The notes under the pieces: generated by a model
What the model saw: only the letters and a program-made list of their open reading frames with translations
Databases searched by the model: none
Told to the model about the DNA's origin: nothing
Assembly (NCBI GenBank): GCA_023667315.1
Contig: JAMPAI010000002.1
Location: 186,001 to 250,000 of the forward strand
DNA length: 64,000 nucleotides
From: Ruminococcus flavefaciens
Lineage (GTDB): Bacteria > Bacteroidota > Bacteroidia > Bacteroidales > P3
Direction of reading: 5' to 3'
Shown here: positions 46,014 through 56,000 of the stretch, piece after piece
Layout: the number at the start of each line of letters is the position of its first letter
Numbering within the stretch: the first letter of the stretch is position 1
Program-made: the position numbers and the translations under genes

Positions 46014-48251
46014 TTAATACACCACCGTGCAGGGCGCCGAATACGCCGACCAAAGCCCGTCTTGATACTCGTACTGGAGTATGTAGGCATATTCGGTGTT
46101 CATCCTTACCGAAAAATCGGTATAGAACCCTTGGGCGGCGGTTTCGGCATCCAGGGTTGCCAGCAGGCGCAGTTTTTCGTTTTCGGCACGGCGGTACAGG
46201 TACACCCGCGCCACCGGCTTGCCGTTCTTTTCTTTCCATTGCAGCTGCACATAGCGGTTATCGGCATCCACGACCGCGAAAGGCGTCTTGGGTTTCAATA
46301 CGGGGGTATATTCCGCCTCGTAGGTAAACGGACCGTTTACGGTGTCTGTCTCCTTATCGGAACCGTAGGCCACGATGTTGAAGGTGTACCGGGTCCTGTA
46401 ATGGCGTTCGGGCATGGCGAAGGTAAACGAGGAGGTTTCCGGGATGCCGGTCTTTGGATTCGCGGGAAAATCCTTTAGCAGGAACCACGAGGACGAATCG
46501 CAGCGGTAATACAGCGCATGCCCGCGTGCGTTGGAGGTCTGGCTGTTGTACCAGACCAACGCCACCTTATCGCCCTCCACATGGCTCTTGCCCGAAAAAA
46601 CGGCGGGGGCAGGCTTGTCGGGCAGCAGGTTCCTTACCGCCAGCAGCTCGCTCGGCTTGGAGATATTGCCGCTGGCATCGACTGCGCGCACCGAATAGTA
46701 GAAACGTTGCAGGGTGTTGAGCGACACGGTGTCGGTAAACACCGTGTCGGCCAATGATCGGGCGGTTACCTGCACCGGCTCGGCCTTTTCCTCCACCTGA
46801 CGGAACACCCGGTAGCCGGCCACATCCGCGTCGGCGGAGGGTTTCCAGCTAATAAAGACTATACCCGCCGTATCTACAGTATAGGCCAGTTCCGTGGGCG
46901 GAAGCGGCGGAAGGCTGTCTTTCTTCCAGTAGAAAAAGGCGCGCGAAAGGGTGCTTTTTCCATCGTTTCCCAGCGTCTTGACGTAGAAATAGGAAGACAC
47001 GTCCATCTGCTCGGGACTTACCGTAAAACGGCGCGTTGGGGGCGGCAGCTGCGCGGCCAGCAGATGGCTTTCGCTTTCGTTCCAGTCGGGCAGCGAGGTA
47101 ACATATACCGAAAAACCCTTTACCGAAGCCATGCTTTCTTCGGGATACGACCAGTAAAGACAGCACTGGCCTTGTTCATCGCCCGTTACCGAGTCGATTT
47201 CGGCCACCGCCAAGGGCATACCCGCACTTTGGACGGCACGGCCCTGCGCCACCGTGAATTCCTGCCCGAACAGATCCACCCCGATCACGCGGTAAACATA
47301 ACGGGTCTGCGCGTCGGGCAGACTGTCGGCATATCCCATGCGATGGGTCCGGTTTTCCTGCAATACACTGAGCGGAGTCCGGTTCAGGCGCTCATACTTC
47401 CGCAGGTTCGGTTTCTTGGCTTCGGCAGCCCTTTCCACGTAATAGCCGACGCTCTGACGGGCCGCAAAGCGGATGTCCCATTCCAATTTCGCCGTAAGGT
47501 AGCCGCTTTCCACCTGTATTTCCTGCACGGGCGGCAGGAGCGTGCCGCTTTCCATACGGGTAAAGTACAGCGCGGTATCGGGCGCCTGGGCGGAAGAATC
47601 GGCCCTGTCCACGCCTGCCGCGTAGAGGCGGTACAGATAGTAATGCCCTTTCTGCACGTTAGCGTCCACATAGCCCATGCCGCCCAGACAGGCCACGGCA
47701 AAGGAGCGGTCGCAGGCCAGGTTCGCCAAGGCGAAACGCATCTGCTTCCGTTCCATTTCCCTGGAGATCTGTTCCCAGGGCGAAAGCGCGAGCCCGCCCA
47801 TCGACAGCGCGATGTCGGGATTATACACGGCCTCGCCCAACACGGCGGCATACATATCCGTTTCGGCCAAGGCCGCGATCCTCGCCGTATCCACCTGCAT
47901 GAAAGGCGGAATGTCTATCTGTGTGCGCACCGGCGCATAGGCCAGGTTCGCGCGTGCCGAGCGCCCCATCTGCAGCGTATCGAAATCGTAGCGTTCCAGT
48001 ACCCAACCCTGTTGCAGGCTGTACTGCCAGAGTTCGGGCGTAGCGGCCGCCCAGCGCAGCCATACCTGATTCCTGCACACCTTGCCGGTAAGATACACGG
48101 AGGCCGAATCGGAGGTCTGTGCCCTTAATGCCGACACGCCCAATAGAAGCAGCCCCACGATAATGCAGAGCACCGCATTGCGCACCTCCGCCAGGCCGCG
48201 CCGACCATTGCGCGGCGCGGCCATACAAAAACCAAACAACATCTTTTTCAT
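46014..48251 (-). CDS. Large exported fibronectin type III-like protein
   Basis: About 745 residues from ATG 48251 (MKKMLFGFCMAAP); an ATG at 48278 (MCKIKIANK) is also possible. A membrane/signal segment ends near LRAQT. The body holds two to three fibronectin type III repeats (PPTELAYTVDTAGIVFISWK, QRFYYSVRAVDASGNISKPSE, KDFPANPKTGIPETSSFTF). No sorting tail is visible at the C-terminus (LWSAYSAPCTVVY). It follows the 1488-residue gene by about 50 bp and is almost certainly co-transcribed with it, so the two products probably act together at the cell surface. I do not recognise a specific function. Confidence 0.72.
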   Translation of the reverse strand: MKKMLFGFCMAAPRNGRRGLAEVRNAVLCIIVGLLLLGVSALRAQTSDSASVYLTGKVCRNQVWLRWAAATPELWQYSLQQGWVLERYDFDTLQMGRSARANLAYAPVRTQIDIPPFMQVDTARIAALAETDMYAAVLGEAVYNPDIALSMGGLALSPWEQISREMERKQMRFALANLACDRSFAVACLGGMGYVDANVQKGHYYLYRLYAAGVDRADSSAQAPDTALYFTRMESGTLLPPVQEIQVESGYLTAKLEWDIRFAARQSVGYYVERAAEAKKPNLRKYERLNRTPLSVLQENRTHRMGYADSLPDAQTRYVYRVIGVDLFGQEFTVAQGRAVQSAGMPLAVAEIDSVTGDEQGQCCLYWSYPEESMASVKGFSVYVTSLPDWNESESHLLAAQLPPPTRRFTVSPEQMDVSSYFYVKTLGNDGKSTLSRAFFYWKKDSLPPLPPTELAYTVDTAGIVFISWKPSADADVAGYRVFRQVEEKAEPVQVTARSLADTVFTDTVSLNTLQRFYYSVRAVDASGNISKPSELLAVRNLLPDKPAPAVFSGKSHVEGDKVALVWYNSQTSNARGHALYYRCDSSSWFLLKDFPANPKTGIPETSSFTFAMPERHYRTRYTFNIVAYGSDKETDTVNGPFTYEAEYTPVLKPKTPFAVVDADNRYVQLQWKEKNGKPVARVYLYRRAENEKLRLLATLDAETAAQGFYTDFSVRMNTEYAYILQYEYQDGLWSAYSAPCTVVY

Positions 48252-48299
48252 CTTATTCGCTATTTTAATCTTGCACATTGTATTTTGTTTTGATGAACC

Positions 48300-51200
48300 C
48301 TATTCCACCTTGTTGTCGAACACCGCCCGCTGCACCGAGGTCTGTGTGCCGTCGGGCAATACGTAGCGCATCTCCACGGGATACTTCCCTTTTTTGATAG
48401 GTACGAAATGCTTGTTGAGCCATTGGTAATAGTAGGGCAAGGCCAGCACCCCGGCGTTCGCCACCCCGATAAGCACCTTGTCGAAATCGTCCTTGTATTG
48501 CAGGGGCTGGCAGTAGATCCAGGGAAAACGGAGGTTTTCCTTTTCTTCGTACAGTTGGGAAGCATACACCGCCCAGTCGGGCACGGCTTGCGGATGTTCC
48601 TCGCTGCGTTCGAAATTCACCGCCCCCGCATACGGATAGTGTTCATACACCAAGGGATAGATATGGTTGCGGTAGTAGTTCTCGTTGCCTAAGTCGGCCG
48701 TAACACGCACCAAAGGCTTGTTTTCGCTGTACAGCGTGCCCTGGCGCTCCGCCTCATCGAAAGCCTCCACGGCCTTCATCTCGGCCTGCAGGTAATGCAC
48801 GTCGGGCGAGTTGGTGTAGTAGCCGCCCTTGCCATCGCTGTGTATTACCGGCGTGCGATAGGTGGCGGGCAGCCTTACACCGGCAATCTTTTCCGCGAAA
48901 TTATCGTGCCGGCTGGTGGTAAACGTGTAGCGGAGAACCAGTTTGTCTTTGTCGGAAGCCATGATGGAAGCCTTTCCCAACTTGATGCTCTGCTGTTCGA
49001 GCTTGCCGCCCTGCCCTTCGTAGAGGGTAACGTCCGTGCGCTGCGCGCCCTGCTGCAGGGCCGCCGAAGAAGCCGACACGTTCGCGGACACGGCGGGATT
49101 CGTTACCGGTGCCGTAGTCTGCCCCTTGTATTCCATCACGAACAAGGCCTCGTATTCGGTTTGCGGCTTGAAGCCCTGCGGGAAATACCACATGATCCGT
49201 TTTTCTCCCTGGTTGTAGGTAAAGGCCGCGCTCAGGGTGTCTTTGGCCGAAACGAAATACACCCGTTTGGAATAGTCTTCGCTCACCAACAGTCCGGGCA
49301 TGCCCTTATGGAGATACACGAAACCCGTCTTGTGTTCCTTAGGCAGGAAATACCGCTGGCCGCGCAAGGGATAGCAGACCCGCACGTTCGACCAGGGAAT
49401 GCTGTCGGGAGCCTTGCCGGTGGTAAACGCATGCTTCTTCTCTTCCCTGTAGGCCGAACCCTCGTCGGTCTTTAAATCGACCCAGGAGGTACCCTTCTTT
49501 TCCTTGGCCGCCACCGCCAGGCGGTAATCCAGCTTGACTTCGCCGGGAAGTATATCGCGGCTCTGGAATTCGACCACACGCTTTTCCTCGTTCCAAACGA
49601 ACTTGCCCTCTATCTTGCTGCCGCCGTGCCAAAGCTCGTATTGCGAGAGCTTAAGCTTGAGGTCTTTCTTCTCGTTGTCGTATTCTTCGTTGATCTCCGT
49701 TTCCATGGGCAGGTTGAACGCTGCCTGCGGAATGGTGAACACGTCCACGTTCTTGGCATCCGCCGCCGGCTGCATATCGGCGATAACCTCCGCACCGTCG
49801 GCAAAGCCCTGATTGATCAGCGTGCAGGACTGCCCCAAATCGAACTCCACATGGAAACGCCCCTTTACCAGACCGTTCAGAATCGACACATTCACACCCA
49901 GACCGCCGGCAAAAGAAGATGGATTGGGCAGCGCGGCCTTCAGCATCGCCCCCACTTCACCCTTCAGTATCGAGAAGTTGCGTTTCTTGCCGAACAGCTT
50001 AAGGTACAGCCCCATGTCGGCCATCATATAGGCATACGCCTGCCCTTGCGCATACCAGCCCTTGATGCCGGGCTTTTCGCCGGTTTCGGTGCAGAGCGCG
50101 TTGGGATATTTCTTCATCATGATGTCGAAGCCTACTTCGGCATCGAACGCGGCATAGAAAATAAGCAGCGGAATCGTGCCTGTGCTCAGACTGAAACTGG
50201 AACCGAAGGCGAAGCCCGCGCCCCTTTCCAACTGGGTCAGATCGGGTTTCTCGTAATTGGAATGTCCCAACAGGGTGGCCACCTTCTTGGGCATAGCCGG
50301 AAACGCAGGCAGATGACTGCCGGTCATGAAATACGAGCCGAGCGATGCCTGCAAGGGCCCCACCTTGAGTTTCAACGCCAGGGGATAGGCCGGCTCGCCC
50401 ACCTTGATATACCAGTTGTGGTCTTCGCCGCCGAACGCCATGCCCATGTTGCCCAACTTGCCGTTGCTGCCCGCTCCCTTGATAATGCCCAGATCCATAA
50501 ACGCATCGCAATTGGCGGTAAAGCGCTTGTTGGTGATGTCCATACGCAGATCCACCTGCGCGGTAATGGCCGCTTCCTTGGCGATGGCGCGCTGCTGGTC
50601 TTCGAGCGTGGGCTGCACTTTCGCCGCCAGTTGGTTCACTTTCTGCACGAACCTGCCCAAGCCGGCGAACTCGGTGGCCATCAGCTGCCCCGCCCCGCGC
50701 AGGGAAACATCGGCCAGCCCGCCGTGTTTATTGAACAGCATCTCGAACGTAAGCTCGGCATTGAAGGCTTTTTCATCGTTGGTGGCGAACAAAACGGAAG
50801 TCTTCAAGCCAAAAGATGTGTTCTCGTCGGGCACGTAGTTCAGGCCACTCTTGTTGGGCGATTGAGCCGCCTGCTCGAACCGCATCTTCTTATAGGCGCC
50901 CCCGCCCAGCCCCGAAATCTTGAAGCCCGGAAAGACCGGAATGCCGGTGGGGCCGAGCGTGGCCATCACATCCACATACCAGTAGCGGAAATCGGTTTTG
51001 CCCAGCATCAGACTGGCTTCCGACGAAAAATTAAGATACTTGATCCCCAGTTTTACATTTCCCTGAAAACCGTCGCCATAGGTCTTGTCGTTGTCGAGCA
51101 TCTTCACGTGGCCGTTAAACGAAAAGAACTGATTCGAGAAATCGACCGCCACCTCGCTCACCTTCACGCCCTTGTAATTCCAGCGGTGCTTGCCGTTTTC

Positions 51201-52766
51201 CTGTTCGATAGCCGAATGGATGCCCATACCGAGCTCGCCCCCGAAATTCCAGTCCTTATCGCCTCCGAAATGCACCACGGTCTTGAACGAAAACGAGATA
51301 TCCTCCTGCTCCGCGGTAGCCTGAATATCCTTGATGGAAACCGGAAATTTCTTGATCTGCAGTGCATCGTCCCACTTGATGAGTTTTATACCGAAATAGG
51401 GTGCCTTATTCTGTATCTTCATCTCTTTGAACTCCACGTTGGCCAACCCCAGACGCTCGTTTTCCTTGGCCACGGGATTAAGCTGCATATGCCCCGAAAG
51501 GCAGGCGGTAAGCAGCAGGTCCTTGTCTTTCTCTTTCTGCGCCTTGAGGTAGGAAGACTTGTAGATTTCCACCTCGCGCGAATTGATAAAGTCGAACTTC
51601 ACCTTGTTGCCCAGACTCAATTCCATGCTCCAGGAACCATCGCTCTTGAAATAGGCGTCGTAATCATAGGCGTTGGCCTTGCTTACCGGTATCTCGATGC
51701 GACCCTCCATGCCGCCTCCGCTCAATTCGTTCTGGGTAAAGTCCATCTCGAACTTCTCTATCGAAAAGCCCCAGCCTCCCAATACGCCCTCGTCTAGATT
51801 CAGCACGTCTTCGGCCTCCACATGGCCGGTAAAGCCCGTTTCGTCTATCCACAGGTTCTGAATGCCCACCGCCGGGCGCACATCGTTGCGCTTGGTGATG
51901 TAATCGGGAAACTGCAAACGGATTTTCTTCAGGTAGAGCCCCTGCCAGATCTCGCTGAAATCAATCTGGTTTTCCGTGCCTTTCAGGGTCTTGTAGCCCT
52001 TGAAGCCGGAAGCGTTGCGGGTCTGGCTGAAGTCGAAAACCACGTCTTCGGCCGTAAACGTCCATTCCGGCAACGATTTCAGCGCGAATTCGGGCAAGTT
52101 CACCTGCACCACGATATCGTCCAATTCCTTGGCGGTGCAGGCAAAGCTGAACTGCAAGGGGTTGTCCACCGGCTTGCCCTTCTTGATGGCGGTGAGGTGA
52201 CTCTCGTTCAGTTCCAGCATCGCGCTTATCTGCAGTTCCTTGAAGCCCTCGCAATTCACCACCGCATAGGTGGGCGGCAGTCCGTCGGAGGTGGCGGCGG
52301 GCGCGCCCTCGTCTTTCTTGCCCAAGAAGCGCACCCGGAACATATCGCCCTTGCCTTTCAGCGTAACATCCCCCATCAGCGCCAGCTTTACATCGCCCAC
52401 AAAACCGCCGGTCCTGCTGATCAGTATCTTGTCGGCACCGAAATAGAGCTTGCGTTCCTTGCCCTGCCAGTCGGGGCCCGATATGCACAGGTAAACCGCC
52501 AGTTCGGTGTTCTCGGGGCCGAACACGGCCTCTGTTACCAACATGTCGTAATTGGTGTTGCCGATGGTGGTGCGCAGGCCTATGGGCAGTTTCTGCAACT
52601 GACCGGGCGTTATCACGTCGGTGCGCCCCACATAGTCTTCGAATTTCCCGAACCACTGCTGCACCTTGTTCAAGGCTGCCGAAAGGTTTCCGCCGTTTTC
52701 CTGCGCCCGGAGCGAGCCTCCGAGCATCAGCAAGCCGACAAAAATCAAGTATAGAATCCTTTTCAT
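48300..52766 (-). CDS. Very large exported protein of unknown function
   Basis: A 1488-residue protein from ATG 52766 (MKRILYLIFVGLLMLGG), signal peptide ending near LRAQE. The rest is long and beta-rich, with no recognisable enzyme motif, coiled coil or sorting tail. The middle has glycine-rich strand-like stretches (FPGFKISGLGGGAYKKM, RGAGFAFGSSFSLSTGTIPL) that could build a large beta structure. The C-terminal third reads like an interaction module (PDSIPWSNVRVCYPLRGQRYFLP). The downstream partner has fibronectin domains. Its promoter region contains a TTAACG palindrome. I can give no family name; a surface or secretion-associated scaffold is only a guess. Confidence 0.72.
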   Translation of the reverse strand: MKRILYLIFVGLLMLGGSLRAQENGGNLSAALNKVQQWFGKFEDYVGRTDVITPGQLQKLPIGLRTTIGNTNYDMLVTEAVFGPENTELAVYLCISGPDWQGKERKLYFGADKILISRTGGFVGDVKLALMGDVTLKGKGDMFRVRFLGKKDEGAPAATSDGLPPTYAVVNCEGFKELQISAMLELNESHLTAIKKGKPVDNPLQFSFACTAKELDDIVVQVNLPEFALKSLPEWTFTAEDVVFDFSQTRNASGFKGYKTLKGTENQIDFSEIWQGLYLKKIRLQFPDYITKRNDVRPAVGIQNLWIDETGFTGHVEAEDVLNLDEGVLGGWGFSIEKFEMDFTQNELSGGGMEGRIEIPVSKANAYDYDAYFKSDGSWSMELSLGNKVKFDFINSREVEIYKSSYLKAQKEKDKDLLLTACLSGHMQLNPVAKENERLGLANVEFKEMKIQNKAPYFGIKLIKWDDALQIKKFPVSIKDIQATAEQEDISFSFKTVVHFGGDKDWNFGGELGMGIHSAIEQENGKHRWNYKGVKVSEVAVDFSNQFFSFNGHVKMLDNDKTYGDGFQGNVKLGIKYLNFSSEASLMLGKTDFRYWYVDVMATLGPTGIPVFPGFKISGLGGGAYKKMRFEQAAQSPNKSGLNYVPDENTSFGLKTSVLFATNDEKAFNAELTFEMLFNKHGGLADVSLRGAGQLMATEFAGLGRFVQKVNQLAAKVQPTLEDQQRAIAKEAAITAQVDLRMDITNKRFTANCDAFMDLGIIKGAGSNGKLGNMGMAFGGEDHNWYIKVGEPAYPLALKLKVGPLQASLGSYFMTGSHLPAFPAMPKKVATLLGHSNYEKPDLTQLERGAGFAFGSSFSLSTGTIPLLIFYAAFDAEVGFDIMMKKYPNALCTETGEKPGIKGWYAQGQAYAYMMADMGLYLKLFGKKRNFSILKGEVGAMLKAALPNPSSFAGGLGVNVSILNGLVKGRFHVEFDLGQSCTLINQGFADGAEVIADMQPAADAKNVDVFTIPQAAFNLPMETEINEEYDNEKKDLKLKLSQYELWHGGSKIEGKFVWNEEKRVVEFQSRDILPGEVKLDYRLAVAAKEKKGTSWVDLKTDEGSAYREEKKHAFTTGKAPDSIPWSNVRVCYPLRGQRYFLPKEHKTGFVYLHKGMPGLLVSEDYSKRVYFVSAKDTLSAAFTYNQGEKRIMWYFPQGFKPQTEYEALFVMEYKGQTTAPVTNPAVSANVSASSAALQQGAQRTDVTLYEGQGGKLEQQSIKLGKASIMASDKDKLVLRYTFTTSRHDNFAEKIAGVRLPATYRTPVIHSDGKGGYYTNSPDVHYLQAEMKAVEAFDEAERQGTLYSENKPLVRVTADLGNENYYRNHIYPLVYEHYPYAGAVNFERSEEHPQAVPDWAVYASQLYEEKENLRFPWIYCQPLQYKDDFDKVLIGVANAGVLALPYYYQWLNKHFVPIKKGKYPVEMRYVLPDGTQTSVQRAVFDNKVE

Positions 52767-52790
52767 AACGGAATTTGTTTTGTTCTGCGG

Positions 52791-52798
52791 CAAAAGTA
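52791..52798 (-). promoter_or_regulatory. -7 promoter box for the 1488-residue protein gene
   Basis: TACTTTTG on the minus strand followed by CC, 25 bp upstream of the ATG at 52766. Confidence 0.7.
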
Positions 52799-52821
52799 AA
52801 TTCCCAAACAACCCGACACTC

Positions 52822-52836
52822 TTAACGAAACGTTAA
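52822..52836 (-). promoter_or_regulatory. Possible operator TTAACG-AAA-CGTTAA
   Basis: A perfect 6+6 palindrome with a 3-bp spacer about 24 bp upstream of the -7 box, overlapping the -33 region. Further TTTAAC half-sites occur near 52849, 52879 and 52910. The spacing suits a dimeric regulator; no cognate regulator is encoded in the window. Confidence 0.4.
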
Positions 52837-52940
52837 ACTTCAAGGGCGTTTAACATCTTTTATGAAAAAACGGACACTTTTAACATTTCAAGCTCATATT
52901 TTAACGTTTATTAAGACTCTTCACATATGGACGATAGATA

Positions 52941-52975
52941 AAAAAAGCCGTGCGGAATTTTTTCCGCACGGCTTT
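52941..52975 (-). terminator. Terminator of the 53.0-kb surface protein gene
   Basis: 13-bp perfect arms (AAGCCGTGCGGAA / TTCCGCACGGCTT) with a 4-bp loop and a T-run on the minus strand, 35 bp after the stop at 53010. Confidence 0.92.
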
Positions 52976-53009
52976 CCGGACCTTACCGGTCCAACTTCAA
53001 AAAAGTCGT

Positions 53010-56000
53010 TTAGCGAACCACCACCTTGAAGAAGGAAGACTGTTCGTTATTTACGAAACGAATCAGATACATACCCTTGGCACGGTTCTGCAAGTCGATG
53101 GTATAAACCCCTTCGGCAGGAATTTCCATGCGGCGGATAATCTGTCCGTTCATCGTGTAAACTTCGGCCACGCCCTTGCCGGCGGCCTGCAGGTAGAACA
53201 GACCGTCGCTGGGGTTGGGATAGACCTTGGTGCGGGGCGCCATGTCGAAGTCTTCCACGCCCACGACAACGTTGACGGTAAACTCGACGCTTGCCTTTTC
53301 GGATTCGCCGGTCTCATACACGGCCACCACAGATGCGGTGTAGGTTCCATTCGCAAGATCGCTGAACGTGTAGGTCTTTTCGGTAAGGTTCTCGGCCTTC
53401 TGTTCGTTGCCCAGGAACACCTTGTAACTCTGGGGGGCGAAGCCTTCGGGCATGTCCCAGGTAAGGACGGCCGTACTTTCCTCTACGGTCGCTTTCAGGT
53501 TGATGGGCATGGCTTCGGCCGAAACCTTTACCGTCTGTTCCACCAATTCGGAAGCCCCGCTGGCATAGATGGCCTTCACGCCCACCTTGTGCTCGCCTAC
53601 GGAAAGATCCTTGAAAGTGTAGGTGAGTTCGGTGGCGGCGGCATCCTTAACCTTGACACCGTCTAGATAGAGTTCGTATCCGGTGGGGTTGGCAAGTTCC
53701 TCAGTCTGGTAAGACAAGTCGTCAACCAAGAGGCCGAATGCATTGTTGGAGATGCAGTGGATACCGATAAACCTGGCGTTTTCGGGAATCGTGAACCTAC
53801 CCCTTGCCCAATTGGTTGCGGTAAAGGAAGCCACCGTGGATCCGGGAAGGGTCTGGAACGCGTTCAAATCGGACGTAGTGGTGGAATAAACCAATTCAAA
53901 ACTTTCGGGATACTGCGAGTTTACCGCACGGACAAAGAAGGTGAACATGCCGCCACCCTTGGTTACGGGATGAATCAGGTAGTCGTTGTTCTGCGCCTTC
54001 GGGTTATACATCGCGGCAAAGTATCTGTCGCCCGAATAGGGAGCCCAGCTCAAGGCGGGTTGAGTTTTCGAGGGGTTCATCACAATCCAGCTTTGAGGAT
54101 CCCGGCTGTGAGACCACGTCGTTCCTTCTACACCACCCTTGGCCACAGCCTCGCTCAAAATCCAGGGATCCACGCCCGAAATGGCGAAATCATCGTAGGA
54201 TTCCACATCGTCGGACCAGTTGTGCAGGTTCACGCCGTAGTTCACCACCACATCCAGACCCTGCACTTCGGCGGTGAGTTCCGGGTTCACGATCACTTCT
54301 TCCAGCTTGATGCTGAGCACGGTGTCGCTGCTCAGGTGCAGCACGCCCTCAACGACCCTGTGGTAGGGAAGCGACACTTCGTATTCGTAGGCATCGCGCC
54401 ATACCTTCTTGGTGATAAGGGCATTGCCTTCGGCATCCACCACGGCTTCGTAATCGCGGGTCATGCCGGTATCCACCATATAGACGGCGGCACCCTTGGC
54501 CGAACCGGCGTTGGATGTCACCTTAAAGCTTACGGTGAATTCCATATCCTTGTTCAAGGTGTTCGTGTAGGCGGGTTCCGCAAGGTCTTCGCCATAGAAG
54601 TCGGCCACAACGGCATAGTTGTACTGGCCGAAGGCAAGTCCCGAATAGTCTGCATCGGTATAGGTGGTGGCCTTTACGTTTTCCTGCGTAAGCAGCGTAT
54701 AGTCCTCGAAATCGTCCTGCAGCAGGCCGCGGTACACACGGTAGCCGTTGGCGGCTTCAATCTGCGTGGATGCGTCTTCCACCAGCAGGCGGATCAACAT
54801 ATTGCCGGCTCCGTTTTCAAATAATTGATTGATGGTGTACCATTTGTTCTGATAACACATCAGGTTGCCCTTGCCGGCCACGGTGCCCACGGTGGTGGCG
54901 GCACAAGCATAACCTTGGTCTTCGCTTTCGGCCACTTCCACTATCAGCCACAGTTCTTTTGTAAGGTCGATGGCGGCCTTGTCGGCGGGAATATCGATAT
55001 TGCACCATTCGCCCATCCTCAGTTTATCCATAGGAACTTCCTGACGATAGATCTCATGCGTGGTATCGGCGGCCAGCACAATGCTGTAGTGAGCCGTTTC
55101 CGAACCCGCCACGAAACCGAAGCGGAGCGCCTTGGGTTGGGCGCCGAGCTTAAGGGCGGCCAGATCCTCGGGCGTGAAACGCTGGGCGTACTTGAAGGCC
55201 GTTTTATTGTCGATGGTAAGGCGGCGTATCTGCGTAACGGTGCCGACCCAGCTCATCATGGCGGAAGCGGCGGGCTTGTTCCATTTTACAACGGCCTTGC
55301 CGTCTTCCACGGCCACCGAGGCCATGGGAACGGGAACGGGATCATACCTCATTTCCACATCGGCCAGAACGGTGTCTTTTTCTTCCAGACCCAACTTCAT
55401 CGCGTAGGGTCTCATACCCGCCTTTTCAAAGGCAAGGTCATATTCGGAAGAACCGTAGATGTCGAGTTCGTAGCGTCCGTCTTGGCCTGTTGTGGTCTGC
55501 GCGGCAAAAACACCGTCATCGGCCTTGACCGCCACATCGGCGAGAGCCTTGCCGCCCTTGTCCACGACTTTCCCACCGGCCTTGCGGATGGCAGCCCTCT
55601 CGATGAAGATTTCCATCTCGACAGGGGAGGCCGTTGCAACGTTCAATTCCTGCGGCTGGCTGGCGATATAGGCCGCCTTGCGGGCCACCACAAAGAATTT
55701 GCCGTCGGGAAGGCATTCGAAAGTCGCCACACCGTCATCACCGGTCAATACGGTAACGTCCAGATTCTTTCCAGCAACGGTGTCCGGTTTGAAAATGCGG
55801 ACACTCACACCGGCAACCGGGGCAGACACGGTGTTGTCTTCAGGATTCTGCCATTTTACCGTGATCCTGGCGGTCTTGAGGTTCGTGTTCGGGGCGGCCA
55901 CCATGGAAACCGAATAGCCGCTGGGCGTACCCGTGTAGTCGTTGTAGCGGCTTACGGTGTCGAAATCCACGGATGTGCTGGTGCTACGGTACTTGAGCAT

